Origin: an uncultured Cohaesibacter sp.
GTDB lineage: Bacteria > Pseudomonadota > Alphaproteobacteria > Rhizobiales > Cohaesibacteraceae
Assembly (NCBI RefSeq): GCF_963664735.1
Contig: NZ_OY761553.1
Coordinates: 1,565,303-1,629,302, forward strand
Reading direction: 5' to 3'
Length of the DNA: 64,000 nucleotides
Position 1 is the stretch's first letter; every line of letters begins with the position of its first letter. Both the position numbers and the translations under genes were made by a program. Of this stretch, positions 25,260 through 34,995 are shown one piece after another. The notes beneath the pieces are model-generated. The model saw nothing but the letters and a program-made list of their open reading frames with translations. It was not told the origin of the DNA and ran no database searches.

Positions 25260-26291
25260 TTACTTGCCTTCAGCTTTGGCCTGAAGAGCCTTCAGATCCC
25301 AGCAGCTGTCAGCCCGCATATTGTCTTTGGTGGTGGCTTCCATCAAAGTGTAGATGTAGGTAGCTGCAGAACCGGCTGGCTGACCGCTCTGAAGCAGGTA
25401 TTTGATGATCGAAACCATGTTGTGGGATTCCTGAGCCAGAGCAGTTGTAACAACTGCGCCGTAGGTTCCGTCTGCGATGCGATCACAATCGGCGGTCTGT
25501 TCGCCACCACCGGTGGTAACCAGGAAGACTTTATCCTGCATGCCAGCGTCACGAATGGCCGCTGCGGCACCTGTTGCATCACCATCCCAGAAATCGATGA
25601 TGCCGCAAACGTCAGGATTCTGCTGCAACATAGTGGTGGTCACGTTACGAGAGGTGGTTGCGTCCCAGTTGGAATCTGGCTTGGCAACAACTTCAAAGTC
25701 CGTATGCTCGGCCAGCACTTCCATGATGCCCTGATACTGAAACAGGCTGGTTGCGTTGACCTGATCGCCCTGCACCAGACCGATCTTCTTGGAAGAATCC
25801 GGACCACAGCCTTTGATAACAGCCTCAGCCTCAATACGGCCAAGCTCTGTCCAGTCGCTGCCGACATAGGCGTCAGCCTTGAAGTTGGCCGGGTTGTCGA
25901 CGAGGATGACATAGATGCCAGCCTTCTGCGCACGTTTCATTAGCTTGGAGTAGGAGTTCATGTCCGGAGACTGAATGATCAGCACGTCAGGTTTTGTTTC
26001 AGAAGCAATTGCTTCGGTGATTGCCTGAGCACCGGATTCCACACTCCAGTTCGGATCGCGCGTTTCAAAGATGCCTCCGAAGGCTTCCACTTCGCGCTGA
26101 ACGATAGCAGCCCAACCCTGAGCAAGGTCAAAGCCCATGGTCATTGGAACCAGCATAACGCGTTTTCCGGTAAGCGCCTTGGAATAGATTTCTGGGCCTG
26201 GATCACCTGCTGCCGAAGCTTGCGCAACGAGAGCCGCGGAGCTGATGGTAAGCGCCGCAGTTGCGGCCATAAGGGTTTTGATGATGTTCAT
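25260..26291 (-). CDS. Ribose-type (CUT2) ABC transporter substrate-binding protein
   Basis: A 343-residue periplasmic binding protein of the RbsB/Peripla_BP_4 type. A signal peptide ends near ALVAQASA (about residue 27). The mature protein shows VMLVPMTMGFDLAQGWAAIVQREVEAFGG and KPDVLIIQSPDMNSYSKLMKRAQKAGI, then VDNPANFKADAYVGSDW and VCGIIDFWDGDATGAAAAIRDAG. AGAGAGGG precedes the ATG. It lies between two permease genes and delivers the ligand to them. The ligand is not identifiable; sugars and autoinducer-like molecules are usual for the family. Confidence 0.92.
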   Translation of the reverse strand: MNIIKTLMAATAALTISSAALVAQASAAGDPGPEIYSKALTGKRVMLVPMTMGFDLAQGWAAIVQREVEAFGGIFETRDPNWSVESGAQAITEAIASETKPDVLIIQSPDMNSYSKLMKRAQKAGIYVILVDNPANFKADAYVGSDWTELGRIEAEAVIKGCGPDSSKKIGLVQGDQVNATSLFQYQGIMEVLAEHTDFEVVAKPDSNWDATTSRNVTTTMLQQNPDVCGIIDFWDGDATGAAAAIRDAGMQDKVFLVTTGGGEQTADCDRIADGTYGAVVTTALAQESHNMVSIIKYLLQSGQPAGSAATYIYTLMEATTKDNMRADSCWDLKALQAKAEGK

Positions 26292-26397
26292 GTCTGTCCC
26301 TCTCTGGAAAGGTTTTGATTGCTGAAGTGCTTCGTGGTTGCTTTTTTGATTGGCTAGTTAATCTCTTGACTGTTCGGTCTTCTGCGGGGCCTTGAAA

Positions 26398-27369
26398 CTA
26401 GATATCGCCTTGCTGGGCAGTCTGCTCATCGCGCGGGTTCAGAATGCCATCGACGATGATGGCACCCAGCAAGATACTCGCCTTGATAAGGTTCTGATAA
26501 AGCAGGGGAATATCAATAATAGTCATGGCGTTGAGCATGATTCCGATAAGGGCTGCGCCGAATAATACGTTGCGCGCACTCCCCTTGCCGCCAGACAAGC
26601 CAATACCGCCGATGACGGTGATCAGCACGATGTCATAAAGCAGGTTGGAATTGACAATGCGGGTGTTGATCGAATGCAGGCTGGCGGCGGTAAGAATGCC
26701 TGCAACGAATGCAATCAACGCTGAAATCACGTAGCGCAGAACCATCATCGGACGAACCGGCATGCCCGAGTTGCGGGCGGCCTCCGGGTTATCACCGGCA
26801 TAATAGACATACCGTCCCCATTTGCTGTAGCGCAGGAACAGGAATGTGGCAAATGACAGCCCGGCGAAAATGAAAACCTCAACGGGGATACTTGCAAACC
26901 GCATACCACCAAGTATCTCGACCCAATGTCCTTCAGGGACAGGAACCGCGTCAGTCGTAATCAACTGGGAGCGCACAAATCCGAACACAAATGAAGAGCT
27001 GGCAAGCGTTACGAAAATGGCTGGCACGTCAGCATAGGCAACCAGAATGCCATTGATCAGGCCGATGACGACAACGCCAGCCAAAGAGAACAGCAGCGCA
27101 CTGCCCTCACCCATGCCCGCATTGAGCATTTGCAAATAGCAGGCAACGGACATGGCCATGATGGCCACCATTGAGAGGTCAATTCCCCGGCCGATGATGA
27201 TGATCGCCATTCCAAGAGCGAGGATACCAAGCACCGAAACGGAACGAACGATGGAGACCAGATTATCCGCAGTAAAGAAACCCGGCAAAAACAACGATGC
27301 CAAAGCGAAAATCGCTATGGTAATCGCCAAAACGATGCTCTCTTGGTTCAGATTCTTAAAAAAGCTCAT
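26398..27369 (-). CDS. Ribose-type (CUT2) ABC transporter permease (RbsC-like)
   Basis: A 323-residue permease with about eight to ten spans. It contains GRGIDLSMVAIMAMS, the family loop near residue 65, and a C-terminal GGIGLSGGKGSARNVLFGA. It is the first gene of the operon behind the LysR regulator; a perfect 7-base dyad lies just upstream. It pairs with the permease-propeller fusion to give a heterodimeric channel, which is unusual because RbsC channels are often homodimers. Confidence 0.93.
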   Translation of the reverse strand: MSFFKNLNQESIVLAITIAIFALASLFLPGFFTADNLVSIVRSVSVLGILALGMAIIIIGRGIDLSMVAIMAMSVACYLQMLNAGMGEGSALLFSLAGVVVIGLINGILVAYADVPAIFVTLASSSFVFGFVRSQLITTDAVPVPEGHWVEILGGMRFASIPVEVFIFAGLSFATFLFLRYSKWGRYVYYAGDNPEAARNSGMPVRPMMVLRYVISALIAFVAGILTAASLHSINTRIVNSNLLYDIVLITVIGGIGLSGGKGSARNVLFGAALIGIMLNAMTIIDIPLLYQNLIKASILLGAIIVDGILNPRDEQTAQQGDI

Positions 27370-27395
27370 CTGCGCGATCTACTCCATTTCCAGCA

Positions 27396-27416
27396 GTTGC
27401 ATAATAATAATGCAAC
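27396..27416. promoter_or_regulatory. Candidate LysR-type operator
   Basis: GTTGCAT-n7-ATGCAAC is a perfect dyad of 21 bases containing the T-n11-A spacing typical of LysR-family boxes. It lies 27 bases upstream of the first importer gene and directly downstream of the lysR gene, so it fits activation of the operon by that regulator. Confidence 0.5.
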
Positions 27417-27539
27417 CCGCCACCTTGCCTAAACAATAAGCAACGTAGCGCCAGAAAGTTCTTCGCGTCCAATGAATATTTTTATCAAGAATCTATGCGT
27501 AAATCGCATCGATGGAGTGTTCGCGCAAAAATCGGCCGA

Positions 27540-28487
27540 TTAGATGACCTGAAGATGACCATATTGTGCGTAATCAATCAAATTTTCTTCTTCTTGTTGC
27601 TCGGCACAAATGTGATTACCAAGCTCATCAATAAATCTCTGACCATATGCCGGGAGCGGGTGAAGGACGTTCCACATTGCGCAAATACCAAAAGTGATGG
27701 GCTCGCCTTTCAAAGCAATGGGGCGGCTATGCAGTTTGGGTTCTTGAAACTGCGCCGAAGAAGGAACGACAGCAACTCCATTGCCACCAATGGACATTGC
27801 CAGCAACGTGTGTGGTGAATTGCTCTCCAGAACGACGCGCGGAACCTTGCCACTCACTCGGCAAGCCGCATCAAAAACCTCCCGCGAGACATGTTTCTTG
27901 TTGAGCGTCAAAATCGGCAATGAAATAAGCTCTTCAATTTCGATCTGTTCATCCTGATCACCGAGGAACTCGGAAATACCGACGGCCAGAAAACCCAGTT
28001 TCCCCAAGGGACGGCTTCCCAACACCTCAATCGGCACAGATGGTTCTGCGCTGATAGTCAGATGAAAGACACCATCTTCCAGTTTCGCGGCGAGCTCTGG
28101 CCCGCCTCCATCCTCAAGGCGGATTTCAATATCAGGATTTTCCTTGATCCACCTTCTCAGGAACTGAGGCATATAGCGTTCGATAAGCTGAGAGCAGGCC
28201 CCAATTTTCAAAAGGCCGGATTCTCCGCCCGTCAAATCATCAGCAAAAGTCCTAAGCTCTCTGTCGGCAACCAGAACATTGTTGATTTTTGCAAGCAATG
28301 CCTCGCCCTGAGGTGTAAAGCGGATGTTGCGACCGGTTTTTTCAAACAGCTTGACGCCCAGATAATCTTCCAGAGCCTTGACCTGGCGCGAAAGCGCCGA
28401 CTGCGTAATATTCAAACGCTCGGCAGCCTTTGTAAAATTCATCAATTCTGCTACCGCTACAAAGCTGGTGTAGTTGCGAATATCCAT
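27540..28487 (-). CDS. LysR-family transcriptional regulator
   Basis: A 315-residue regulator. The N-terminal helix-turn-helix (residues 1-60: FTKAAERLNITQSALSRQVKAL) is followed by a two-lobed effector domain (about 90-300). It is encoded on the same strand as, and 170 bases upstream of, the importer/propeller operon. It probably activates that operon when the pathway substrate or an intermediate binds. The C terminus is long and acidic (EEQEEEN). Confidence 0.92.
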   Translation of the reverse strand: MDIRNYTSFVAVAELMNFTKAAERLNITQSALSRQVKALEDYLGVKLFEKTGRNIRFTPQGEALLAKINNVLVADRELRTFADDLTGGESGLLKIGACSQLIERYMPQFLRRWIKENPDIEIRLEDGGGPELAAKLEDGVFHLTISAEPSVPIEVLGSRPLGKLGFLAVGISEFLGDQDEQIEIEELISLPILTLNKKHVSREVFDAACRVSGKVPRVVLESNSPHTLLAMSIGGNGVAVVPSSAQFQEPKLHSRPIALKGEPITFGICAMWNVLHPLPAYGQRFIDELGNHICAEQQEEENLIDYAQYGHLQVI

Positions 28488-28942
28488 TGTCGGGCCTTTA
28501 CACTCAATAAAACCTGATAGAAGCTTACCAGAAGCTATGGTAAAGTTTCATTCCTTGTCAAATGAACTTAGCTGTTCAAATATCCCCATCACAGGCCGGG
28601 ATGGTGCTGTGCTTGAATAATCACAATTACTTTATATCAATGAAATCAGGCGGGTTGCGGGCAATCTGAGCATTCGAACAGACAATATGGGGCTATGCTG
28701 CGACAAAACTCATTTGCATATCAAAAGCTTGCCACAATTTATTTCTTATTGTTTCCCAAAGGAAGGAATTGTGGTCTTTAAAGGGGTAAAACTAACCTAG
28801 GCTTTCTGATTACTCTAGGCTGTGCTATTGATTTTTTTAAGTTAATGGCCAATTCAAGGTAAAGACACAATTTATTTGGAAAGTTTGGTTAAGCTAGTAT
28901 TAGCGCATCGGGCTGAGAACCATAGAGTTTGGAGTATGTAGT
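28488..28942. other. 455-base divergent promoter region (lysR / tamA)
   Basis: AT-rich, without a plausible gene. It should hold the promoters of the minus-strand lysR gene and the plus-strand tamA-tamB operon. The heptamer CTAGGCT occurs twice in direct orientation near 28797 and 28815. No clear -35/-10 pair or riboswitch was recognised. Confidence 0.5.
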
Positions 28943-30904
28943 TTGCTGTCTCGGCGGGAAATTCAGACAGAGCACAAGGGTAACGCTTGGGTTGGTGGCG
29001 CCGCTTCGACTGCCAGGCCATGGGCTGTGCTGTGCCTTGCCGCTACGATTTTATCGTCTGGTTGGACGGTTCAGGCTGCCGCTTTTGAGCTTTTTGGGTA
29101 TAAATTCAGCTCAAGCGGCATTGAGAAGGCCGGGGATGCAAAGGCTACTGCCGACATTGCCAATCCCGTTTCCTACAGTGTGACGCTTACCAGCGACAAT
29201 GAAGAACTCAAGGAAGCTGTAGAAGAAGCGTCTCTGCTTATCGAGAAAAAGGAAGAACCCGCCTCTGGAACAACCGGACTTCTTGTGCGCGCAAGAAGCG
29301 ACCAGAAACGCCTGATTGCCGCGCTCTATCGCAAAGGATTATATGGCGGTACAGTCGACATCACGGTCAATGGCGAACGGTATGATCGGGTAGCTCTTGA
29401 TGAAGACCTCTCTGGAAAAGCCGTCAAAGTTGCGATTTCTGTTACGTCCGGGCGTGTGTTTACATTCTCCAAGCCTGACGCAAAGCTAAGCGACGGCTCG
29501 TCCATCGGCCTTGCCCGCTATGGCGTTGTCGCCGGATCGCCAGCCTATTCCCAGTTGGTTATCGATGCTGAGGACGCAATTGTATCAAGCTACAAGCAGC
29601 GCGGCTTTGCTCTGGCCAAAGTGGAAGAACGCTCTCTGGCAGCCGATCACAAAACTGGCAAGCTGGATGTAAGCTTGCGTGTTGATCAGGGACCTCTTGC
29701 CCGCTTCGGTCAAGTAACCGTTTCAGGCAACAAGGATGTTGATAGCGAGCTAATCGTCCAGCAGGCAGACATTCCAGTTGGCGAGACCTACAGCCCGGAA
29801 ATAATATCGAAAGCGAGCAGAAACTTGCGCGCTCTGGGGGTGTTTGACAGCGTGATTGTCAAACCTTCCGAAACGATATTGGCTGATGGCAGCTTGCCAA
29901 TTGAAATATCTGTGAAGGAACGCAAATTCCGCACCATCGGCGCCGGCGTTACGATCGGTAATCTGGATGGCGTTGGCCTTGAAGGCTATTGGGTGCACCG
30001 CAACCTGTTTGGTGGTGCAGAGAGCCTGCGCATTCAGGGATCTGTTGCCAATATCGGTCAGGATGACGTAAAGGATCTGGACTATAACGCCGATATCATC
30101 TTCAAAAAGCCCGGCGTCCTTGGCCCTTCGAGCACCTTTGATTCCAAGCTATCGCTCGACTTCACCAATCCTGATGCCTATCAGAAGCGGTCTGTCAGTG
30201 GCGAAGTTGGCCTTAGCTATCAGTGGAGCGACGAGCTTTCCACTCGAGCCGCCTTCAAGGCTGAATATGCTCGCATCACCGACAACAAGGGCTCGGAAAC
30301 GAACCTGTTATTCTCCACACCTTTGGAGCTGGCCTATGACCGGCGGGACAGCAAGCTTGACCCAACCAAGGGCTTTTATGCCTTGATTGATACCGAGCCA
30401 ACCATCAGCAGCGATGGCTCCATCGGTTTTGTAAAAAGCAGCGCCACCCTCTCGGTCTATCAGGCAATCGACAAGGCCAAGCGGTTTGTACTGGCTGGCA
30501 AGCTTTCGGCTGGGTCCATCGTGGGTGCTTCCAAGAGTGATGTCCCTACCGACCGTCGCTTCTTCACCGGTGGTGGTGGTAGCATTCGCGGCTATTCTTA
30601 CCAGATGGCAGGCCCCAGAGATGCTAGCAACGACCCAACGGGTGGCCTGTCCTATATCACGGCATCCTTGGAAGCGCGCATGAAGCTGACCGACACAATC
30701 GGTATGGCTGCATTCATCGACACAGGGAACAGCTTCAATAGCACTTTGCCGAAATTTCAGGACGAATGGTACACCGGTGTTGGCGCTGGCCTGCGATACC
30801 TTACCCCAATCGGTCCTCTAAGACTTGATGTCGCCGTACCACTCAAAAAAATCAAGGGCGAGCCCGATTTTGGTGTTTATTTGGGGTTAGGTCAGGCTTT
30901 CTAG
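28943..30904 (+). CDS. tamA: Translocation and assembly module outer-membrane protein TamA
   Basis: A 653-residue Omp85-family protein. It starts at a TTG with GGAG eight bases upstream, and an ATG-TAG just before cannot be used. A hydrophobic signal segment lies at about residues 27-47. Three POTRA-like repeats follow (about 60-330; GLYGGTVDITVNG, GPLARFGQVTVSGNKDV). The C-terminal beta barrel (about 335-653) contains the surface-antigen signature RRFFTGGGGSIRGY and ends in Phe. With TamB it builds the envelope-spanning complex that inserts some outer-membrane proteins and moves phospholipids. Confidence 0.93.
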   Translation: MLSRREIQTEHKGNAWVGGAASTARPWAVLCLAATILSSGWTVQAAAFELFGYKFSSSGIEKAGDAKATADIANPVSYSVTLTSDNEELKEAVEEASLLIEKKEEPASGTTGLLVRARSDQKRLIAALYRKGLYGGTVDITVNGERYDRVALDEDLSGKAVKVAISVTSGRVFTFSKPDAKLSDGSSIGLARYGVVAGSPAYSQLVIDAEDAIVSSYKQRGFALAKVEERSLAADHKTGKLDVSLRVDQGPLARFGQVTVSGNKDVDSELIVQQADIPVGETYSPEIISKASRNLRALGVFDSVIVKPSETILADGSLPIEISVKERKFRTIGAGVTIGNLDGVGLEGYWVHRNLFGGAESLRIQGSVANIGQDDVKDLDYNADIIFKKPGVLGPSSTFDSKLSLDFTNPDAYQKRSVSGEVGLSYQWSDELSTRAAFKAEYARITDNKGSETNLLFSTPLELAYDRRDSKLDPTKGFYALIDTEPTISSDGSIGFVKSSATLSVYQAIDKAKRFVLAGKLSAGSIVGASKSDVPTDRRFFTGGGGSIRGYSYQMAGPRDASNDPTGGLSYITASLEARMKLTDTIGMAAFIDTGNSFNSTLPKFQDEWYTGVGAGLRYLTPIGPLRLDVAVPLKKIKGEPDFGVYLGLGQAF

Positions 30905-30947
30905 CCTTTATAGTCGGTACAGCTGATTCTCCAGACATGAGGCCATC

Positions 30948-33900
30948 ATGAAGTCTGCTTATTCCTCGATATTTCGGGGCCTCTATATATTGCTGTTTGT
31001 TCTGCTGGCGCTGTTGCTGGTCGGATATTTGCTGCTCTCAACAAGTTTCGGTTTGTCGATGACCGCAAACTTGGTCAATTCGATTGCCAGCAGCGACGAG
31101 CAAAAGGTGGAAATTTCGGGTCTCGATAGTCTTCTGGGTGACATCACTATCAAGCGGGTATCGCTGTCTGACAAGAACGGCACATGGCTGGAAGCCAAGG
31201 GGCTGAGCGGCCACTATTCACTTCTGGCCCTTTTCAGTCTGGATCTATCAATAGACAGTGTTGGTCTGGAAGAGCTCAATGTCAGCCGCCTCCCAGCAGC
31301 TTCAGATACGCCAGCTGAGGATACCAGTTCTGATGGTTCTCTCATCCCCAGCCTGCCTGCAGTTAGCGCAGAAGTCGGGGAACTTTCCATCCGCAGGATT
31401 TCTCTTGGCGAAACCGTTTTGGGCAAGGCCGCCGAGTTGACCCTTTCCAGCAACATGGCTCTCGATGGCGCCCCGTTCAGAACCTCCGGCTCTTTAGATT
31501 TGCACTATCTTGATGCGCCAACGGACGGTTTAACCAGCAGTTGGGATCTGGCCCCATCGGAAAACCGGCGACTGTTGTCATTGGCCTTTACCGAGCCACG
31601 TGGCGGCCTTGCAGCGAGACTTATCGATATGGCTGATCTTCCGGCCATAGATATTTCCCTTAAAGGCGACGGGGCCGCCGACAATTGGCGTTCTGATCTT
31701 TCGGTCAAACTGGATGGCCAGGAAACTGTCAGCGGCCAGGTCCTTGTTTCTCTCGCGGATGCCTCTTCGCGCATCAATGCAAAATTGCAAGGTAAGCTTT
31801 CCCCCTTCCTGCCCAGCTCGGTCATCCCTCTTGTAGCGGGCACGAGCACGATCGACCTTGCTGTTGAACAATCCAAAGATGATGTTTTGCAGCTAAAGCA
31901 ATTGTCCTTTGTTTCCGGTCTTGCCCATCTTGAAGCGAGTGGCTTCCTGAATAACAGGGACAACAGCCTAGATGTTGCAATGCGGTTTAATCTTGGTCAG
32001 GAAGGCACTCAAATCGAATTGCAGCAGACCGATGCGCCATCGCTCAATATTGGGCATGTCGGACTTGAAGGCCGTTTGAGCGGCTCGCTCGACAAAGCCG
32101 CACTCAAGCTTGAAGGTTCCCTTGCGAGCCTCGCACAAAATAGTCTGGCAGTTGACGGCGTATCTTTGTCTATGTCCGCTCCTGAACTCAATCTTCAAAC
32201 CCCAGCGGGGCTGATCAACACCAAGATCACGGTCAACAGCATTGCGTCGGGCTCCGACCAGCTAGACGCCATCCTTGATGGCACAAAGGCGCTTGATATC
32301 AGCAGCCAGTTATCCGGCCAAGAGATCGAGTTGAAAGATCTCACCCTCAATGCCGGGTTGCTATCGGTGAAAAGCCAAGGGCGTTATGCCCCCGATGCTC
32401 TTGCCTTCAAGGGCAATATCGCACTTGCCGATCTCAAGCCGATTAATGACGGTCTATCGGGTGCGCTCAAGGGTAGTTTTGCCGTTGACGGCACAGCGAG
32501 TGATCCGCATATCACGCTCGCCATGTCCAATCAGAAATTCTCCGTTTACAACAAGAGCATCAGCGAGTTAACGCTTGACCTCGCGTCAACCGCAGCTCCC
32601 GATGCGCGTCTTACACTCGCGGCGCTCTATGACGGTTCGCCCCTCAAAAGCGCCGTTGAACTCAAGACAAATGAAGACGGAAGCCGCTCAATCAACAAGC
32701 TTGAGGTTTCTGCTCCGGGGACAAGCATCAATGGTGCATTGTCCGTTGCGTCAGACGGGTTGGCGACAGGGTCCATCACAGCATCGGTCTCGGATTTCTC
32801 CGAGCTTGGTCCGCTCTTGCTGCAACCGGGCCTCAAAGGATCGCTCAAGGCGGATATTTCCCTGTCATCGGCAAATGGCAAGCAAGCGGTTGACCTGCAA
32901 GCAACAGTACCTCAACTTGCCATGGACGCCATGTCCTTGTCTGCCATGAAGCTTGCGTCCCAGATCAACGATGTGACGGGCTCCATGAGCATGAACTCAT
33001 CACTGACTGTCGACAGGATCACAGCTTCGGGAGAAACGATCCGCTCACTCAAAGCCAACATGACCGGTCATGACGGCAACTTGCCATTCTCGCTCGACGC
33101 CTCTCTGTCTCAGGCGCCACTAAAGCTCTCGGGCACTTTCTTGCAGCAGGATAACCGTACGGCGCTTGCACTTGATACATTCTCGGGCCGCTGGAAATCT
33201 ATCGCCCTGTCGCTGGTCGAGCCTGTGAAGATCGACCTGAGCAACGGAGTAAAATTGGGCAACACCCTGACGCTCGCCGTTGACTCCGGTACTGTAGCAG
33301 TCTCTGGTTCGGCAGGAGATCAGTTGGATCTTGCCATTGCGCTCAACAAAATCCCCCTGTCCATAGCAGAGAAAGTCACTCCGACTGGCGAGACACCGAC
33401 GGGACAAATCGACTTGACGGCACAGGTTAGCGGCTCTTCAAGCAATCCGGTAGCCACATGGAAAGGATCATTAAGCGGGCTTTCTGTCCGCTCCACGCGC
33501 CAAGCCGGTTTACCCCAGTTAGCCATCAACAGCTCCGGGCGTTTTGACAATAATATCATTACCATGCAGAACCATCTCACCGGCGGGGGGGCTGATTTGG
33601 CAGTGAGCGGCAACGTCGGGCTTACTCGCCAATCGCTCAACATTGCTGCCAAAGGCTCTGTTCCCTTCTCCCTCGCGGCCAGAAGCCTTGCCGATGCAGG
33701 CCTGCAGCTGGATGGCAGCGCCAATGTGGCGGCAAATGTAACAGGCAGCTTTACTGCACCCGACATCAAGGGGTCGATCACAACCAAGGGCGCCCGCTTT
33801 TCTGAATTCTCTTCGGGTATCGTGTTGCGTGACCTTGCAGGAACCGTGACGCTGGAAGGTCAGCGAGCCGTCATTCAGTCTGTTACGGGGCGCCTTGGCA

Positions 33901-34940
33901 AAGAGGGAACCCTCGACATCAAGGGCACAGTGGGTATTGACGCCAACGCAGGCCTACCGGCCGATATTTCCGTTACCATTCGCAACGGCAACTTCAAATA
34001 TGAGGACATGCTGACCAGCCTCTTCAACGCCAGCATGAGCTTGAAGGGCCAGCTGACCGGCGATTCCGTTATTTCCGGCCAGGTTGCCTTGAAGACAACA
34101 GAAATCATGATCCCTGAGAAACTGCCCCAATCCCTGACGCCGATTGATGTCACTCATAAAAATGCGACCGGTCGCGTGGCTGAACAGGCTAAGAAATTTG
34201 CGCCCAAGGAAAGCAGTTCTGCAAGCACAGGGCCTGCCATGAGGCTTGATCTGCAGATAAAGGCCCCACGCAGCATCTATGTACGCGGACGCGGCATGGA
34301 TGCCGAGCTAGGTGGCACGATCCGGATCACCGGAACCACGGCAGATCCAAGACCGCTTGGTAGCATCGACATGCAACGGGGCCGTCTTGAGATCCTGACC
34401 AAGCGGCTTGATTTTGACAGCGGCACTGTCACCTTCGCAGGAACGCTAGACCCCGCGCTTGATTTCACCGCGAATGCATCAAGCAGTGGTACGACCTATA
34501 CAGTCACGGTCGGAGGATATGCCTCTGCGCCTGAAATCGAGCTTTCGTCATCACCAACGCTGCCCGAGGATGAAATTCTGGCTCATTTGTTCTTTGACAA
34601 GAACCTTGCTGATCTTTCTGCCATCCAGTTAGCCCAGCTAGCCAATGCCGTTGCGACATTGAGCGGAGTCAACTCAGGTCCCGGGGTTCTGGATCGCCTG
34701 CGCAATATGGCTGGCATTGATAATATCGACATCAAGTCAGATGAAACGACCAATGAAACCACCGTAGGTGTTGGCCGTTATATCAACGACAGAACCTACA
34801 TCAATGTAGAGAAAAGCACGGCGAGCGATTCTGGCAAGGTGAGTATCGATCTGGATATCACGGATCAGTTCAAGGCTCATGGAGAAGCCAGCTCTGACGG
34901 CGAGGCCAAGGCTGGTATCTTTTTTGAACGCGATTACTAA
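30948..34940 (+). CDS. tamB: Translocation and assembly module inner-membrane protein TamB
   Basis: A 1330-residue AsmA-like protein with one N-terminal membrane helix (about residues 8-32, LLFVLLALLLVGYLLLS). A very long beta-rich, repeat-like periplasmic body follows. The conserved C-terminal DUF490 domain (about 980-1330) includes IRITGTTADPRPLGSIDMQRGRL, DEILAHLFF and VGVGRYINDRTYINVEKS, and the chain ends in an aromatic residue. It follows tamA by 43 bases, the standard operon. It is thought to form a hydrophobic groove across the periplasm that works with TamA. Confidence 0.94.
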   Translation: MKSAYSSIFRGLYILLFVLLALLLVGYLLLSTSFGLSMTANLVNSIASSDEQKVEISGLDSLLGDITIKRVSLSDKNGTWLEAKGLSGHYSLLALFSLDLSIDSVGLEELNVSRLPAASDTPAEDTSSDGSLIPSLPAVSAEVGELSIRRISLGETVLGKAAELTLSSNMALDGAPFRTSGSLDLHYLDAPTDGLTSSWDLAPSENRRLLSLAFTEPRGGLAARLIDMADLPAIDISLKGDGAADNWRSDLSVKLDGQETVSGQVLVSLADASSRINAKLQGKLSPFLPSSVIPLVAGTSTIDLAVEQSKDDVLQLKQLSFVSGLAHLEASGFLNNRDNSLDVAMRFNLGQEGTQIELQQTDAPSLNIGHVGLEGRLSGSLDKAALKLEGSLASLAQNSLAVDGVSLSMSAPELNLQTPAGLINTKITVNSIASGSDQLDAILDGTKALDISSQLSGQEIELKDLTLNAGLLSVKSQGRYAPDALAFKGNIALADLKPINDGLSGALKGSFAVDGTASDPHITLAMSNQKFSVYNKSISELTLDLASTAAPDARLTLAALYDGSPLKSAVELKTNEDGSRSINKLEVSAPGTSINGALSVASDGLATGSITASVSDFSELGPLLLQPGLKGSLKADISLSSANGKQAVDLQATVPQLAMDAMSLSAMKLASQINDVTGSMSMNSSLTVDRITASGETIRSLKANMTGHDGNLPFSLDASLSQAPLKLSGTFLQQDNRTALALDTFSGRWKSIALSLVEPVKIDLSNGVKLGNTLTLAVDSGTVAVSGSAGDQLDLAIALNKIPLSIAEKVTPTGETPTGQIDLTAQVSGSSSNPVATWKGSLSGLSVRSTRQAGLPQLAINSSGRFDNNIITMQNHLTGGGADLAVSGNVGLTRQSLNIAAKGSVPFSLAARSLADAGLQLDGSANVAANVTGSFTAPDIKGSITTKGARFSEFSSGIVLRDLAGTVTLEGQRAVIQSVTGRLGKEGTLDIKGTVGIDANAGLPADISVTIRNGNFKYEDMLTSLFNASMSLKGQLTGDSVISGQVALKTTEIMIPEKLPQSLTPIDVTHKNATGRVAEQAKKFAPKESSSASTGPAMRLDLQIKAPRSIYVRGRGMDAELGGTIRITGTTADPRPLGSIDMQRGRLEILTKRLDFDSGTVTFAGTLDPALDFTANASSSGTTYTVTVGGYASAPEIELSSSPTLPEDEILAHLFFDKNLADLSAIQLAQLANAVATLSGVNSGPGVLDRLRNMAGIDNIDIKSDETTNETTVGVGRYINDRTYINVEKSTASDSGKVSIDLDITDQFKAHGEASSDGEAKAGIFFERDY

Positions 34941-34995
34941 GGCCCCAGGCCCTTTACCGCGTTCAATCTATCCTTGGTTTTGTCAAGGCTTCGCT

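Noticed and set aside
28488-28942. Riboswitch or small RNA upstream of tamA
   Set aside because: The region is AT-rich without a conserved aptamer pattern or a strong hairpin.
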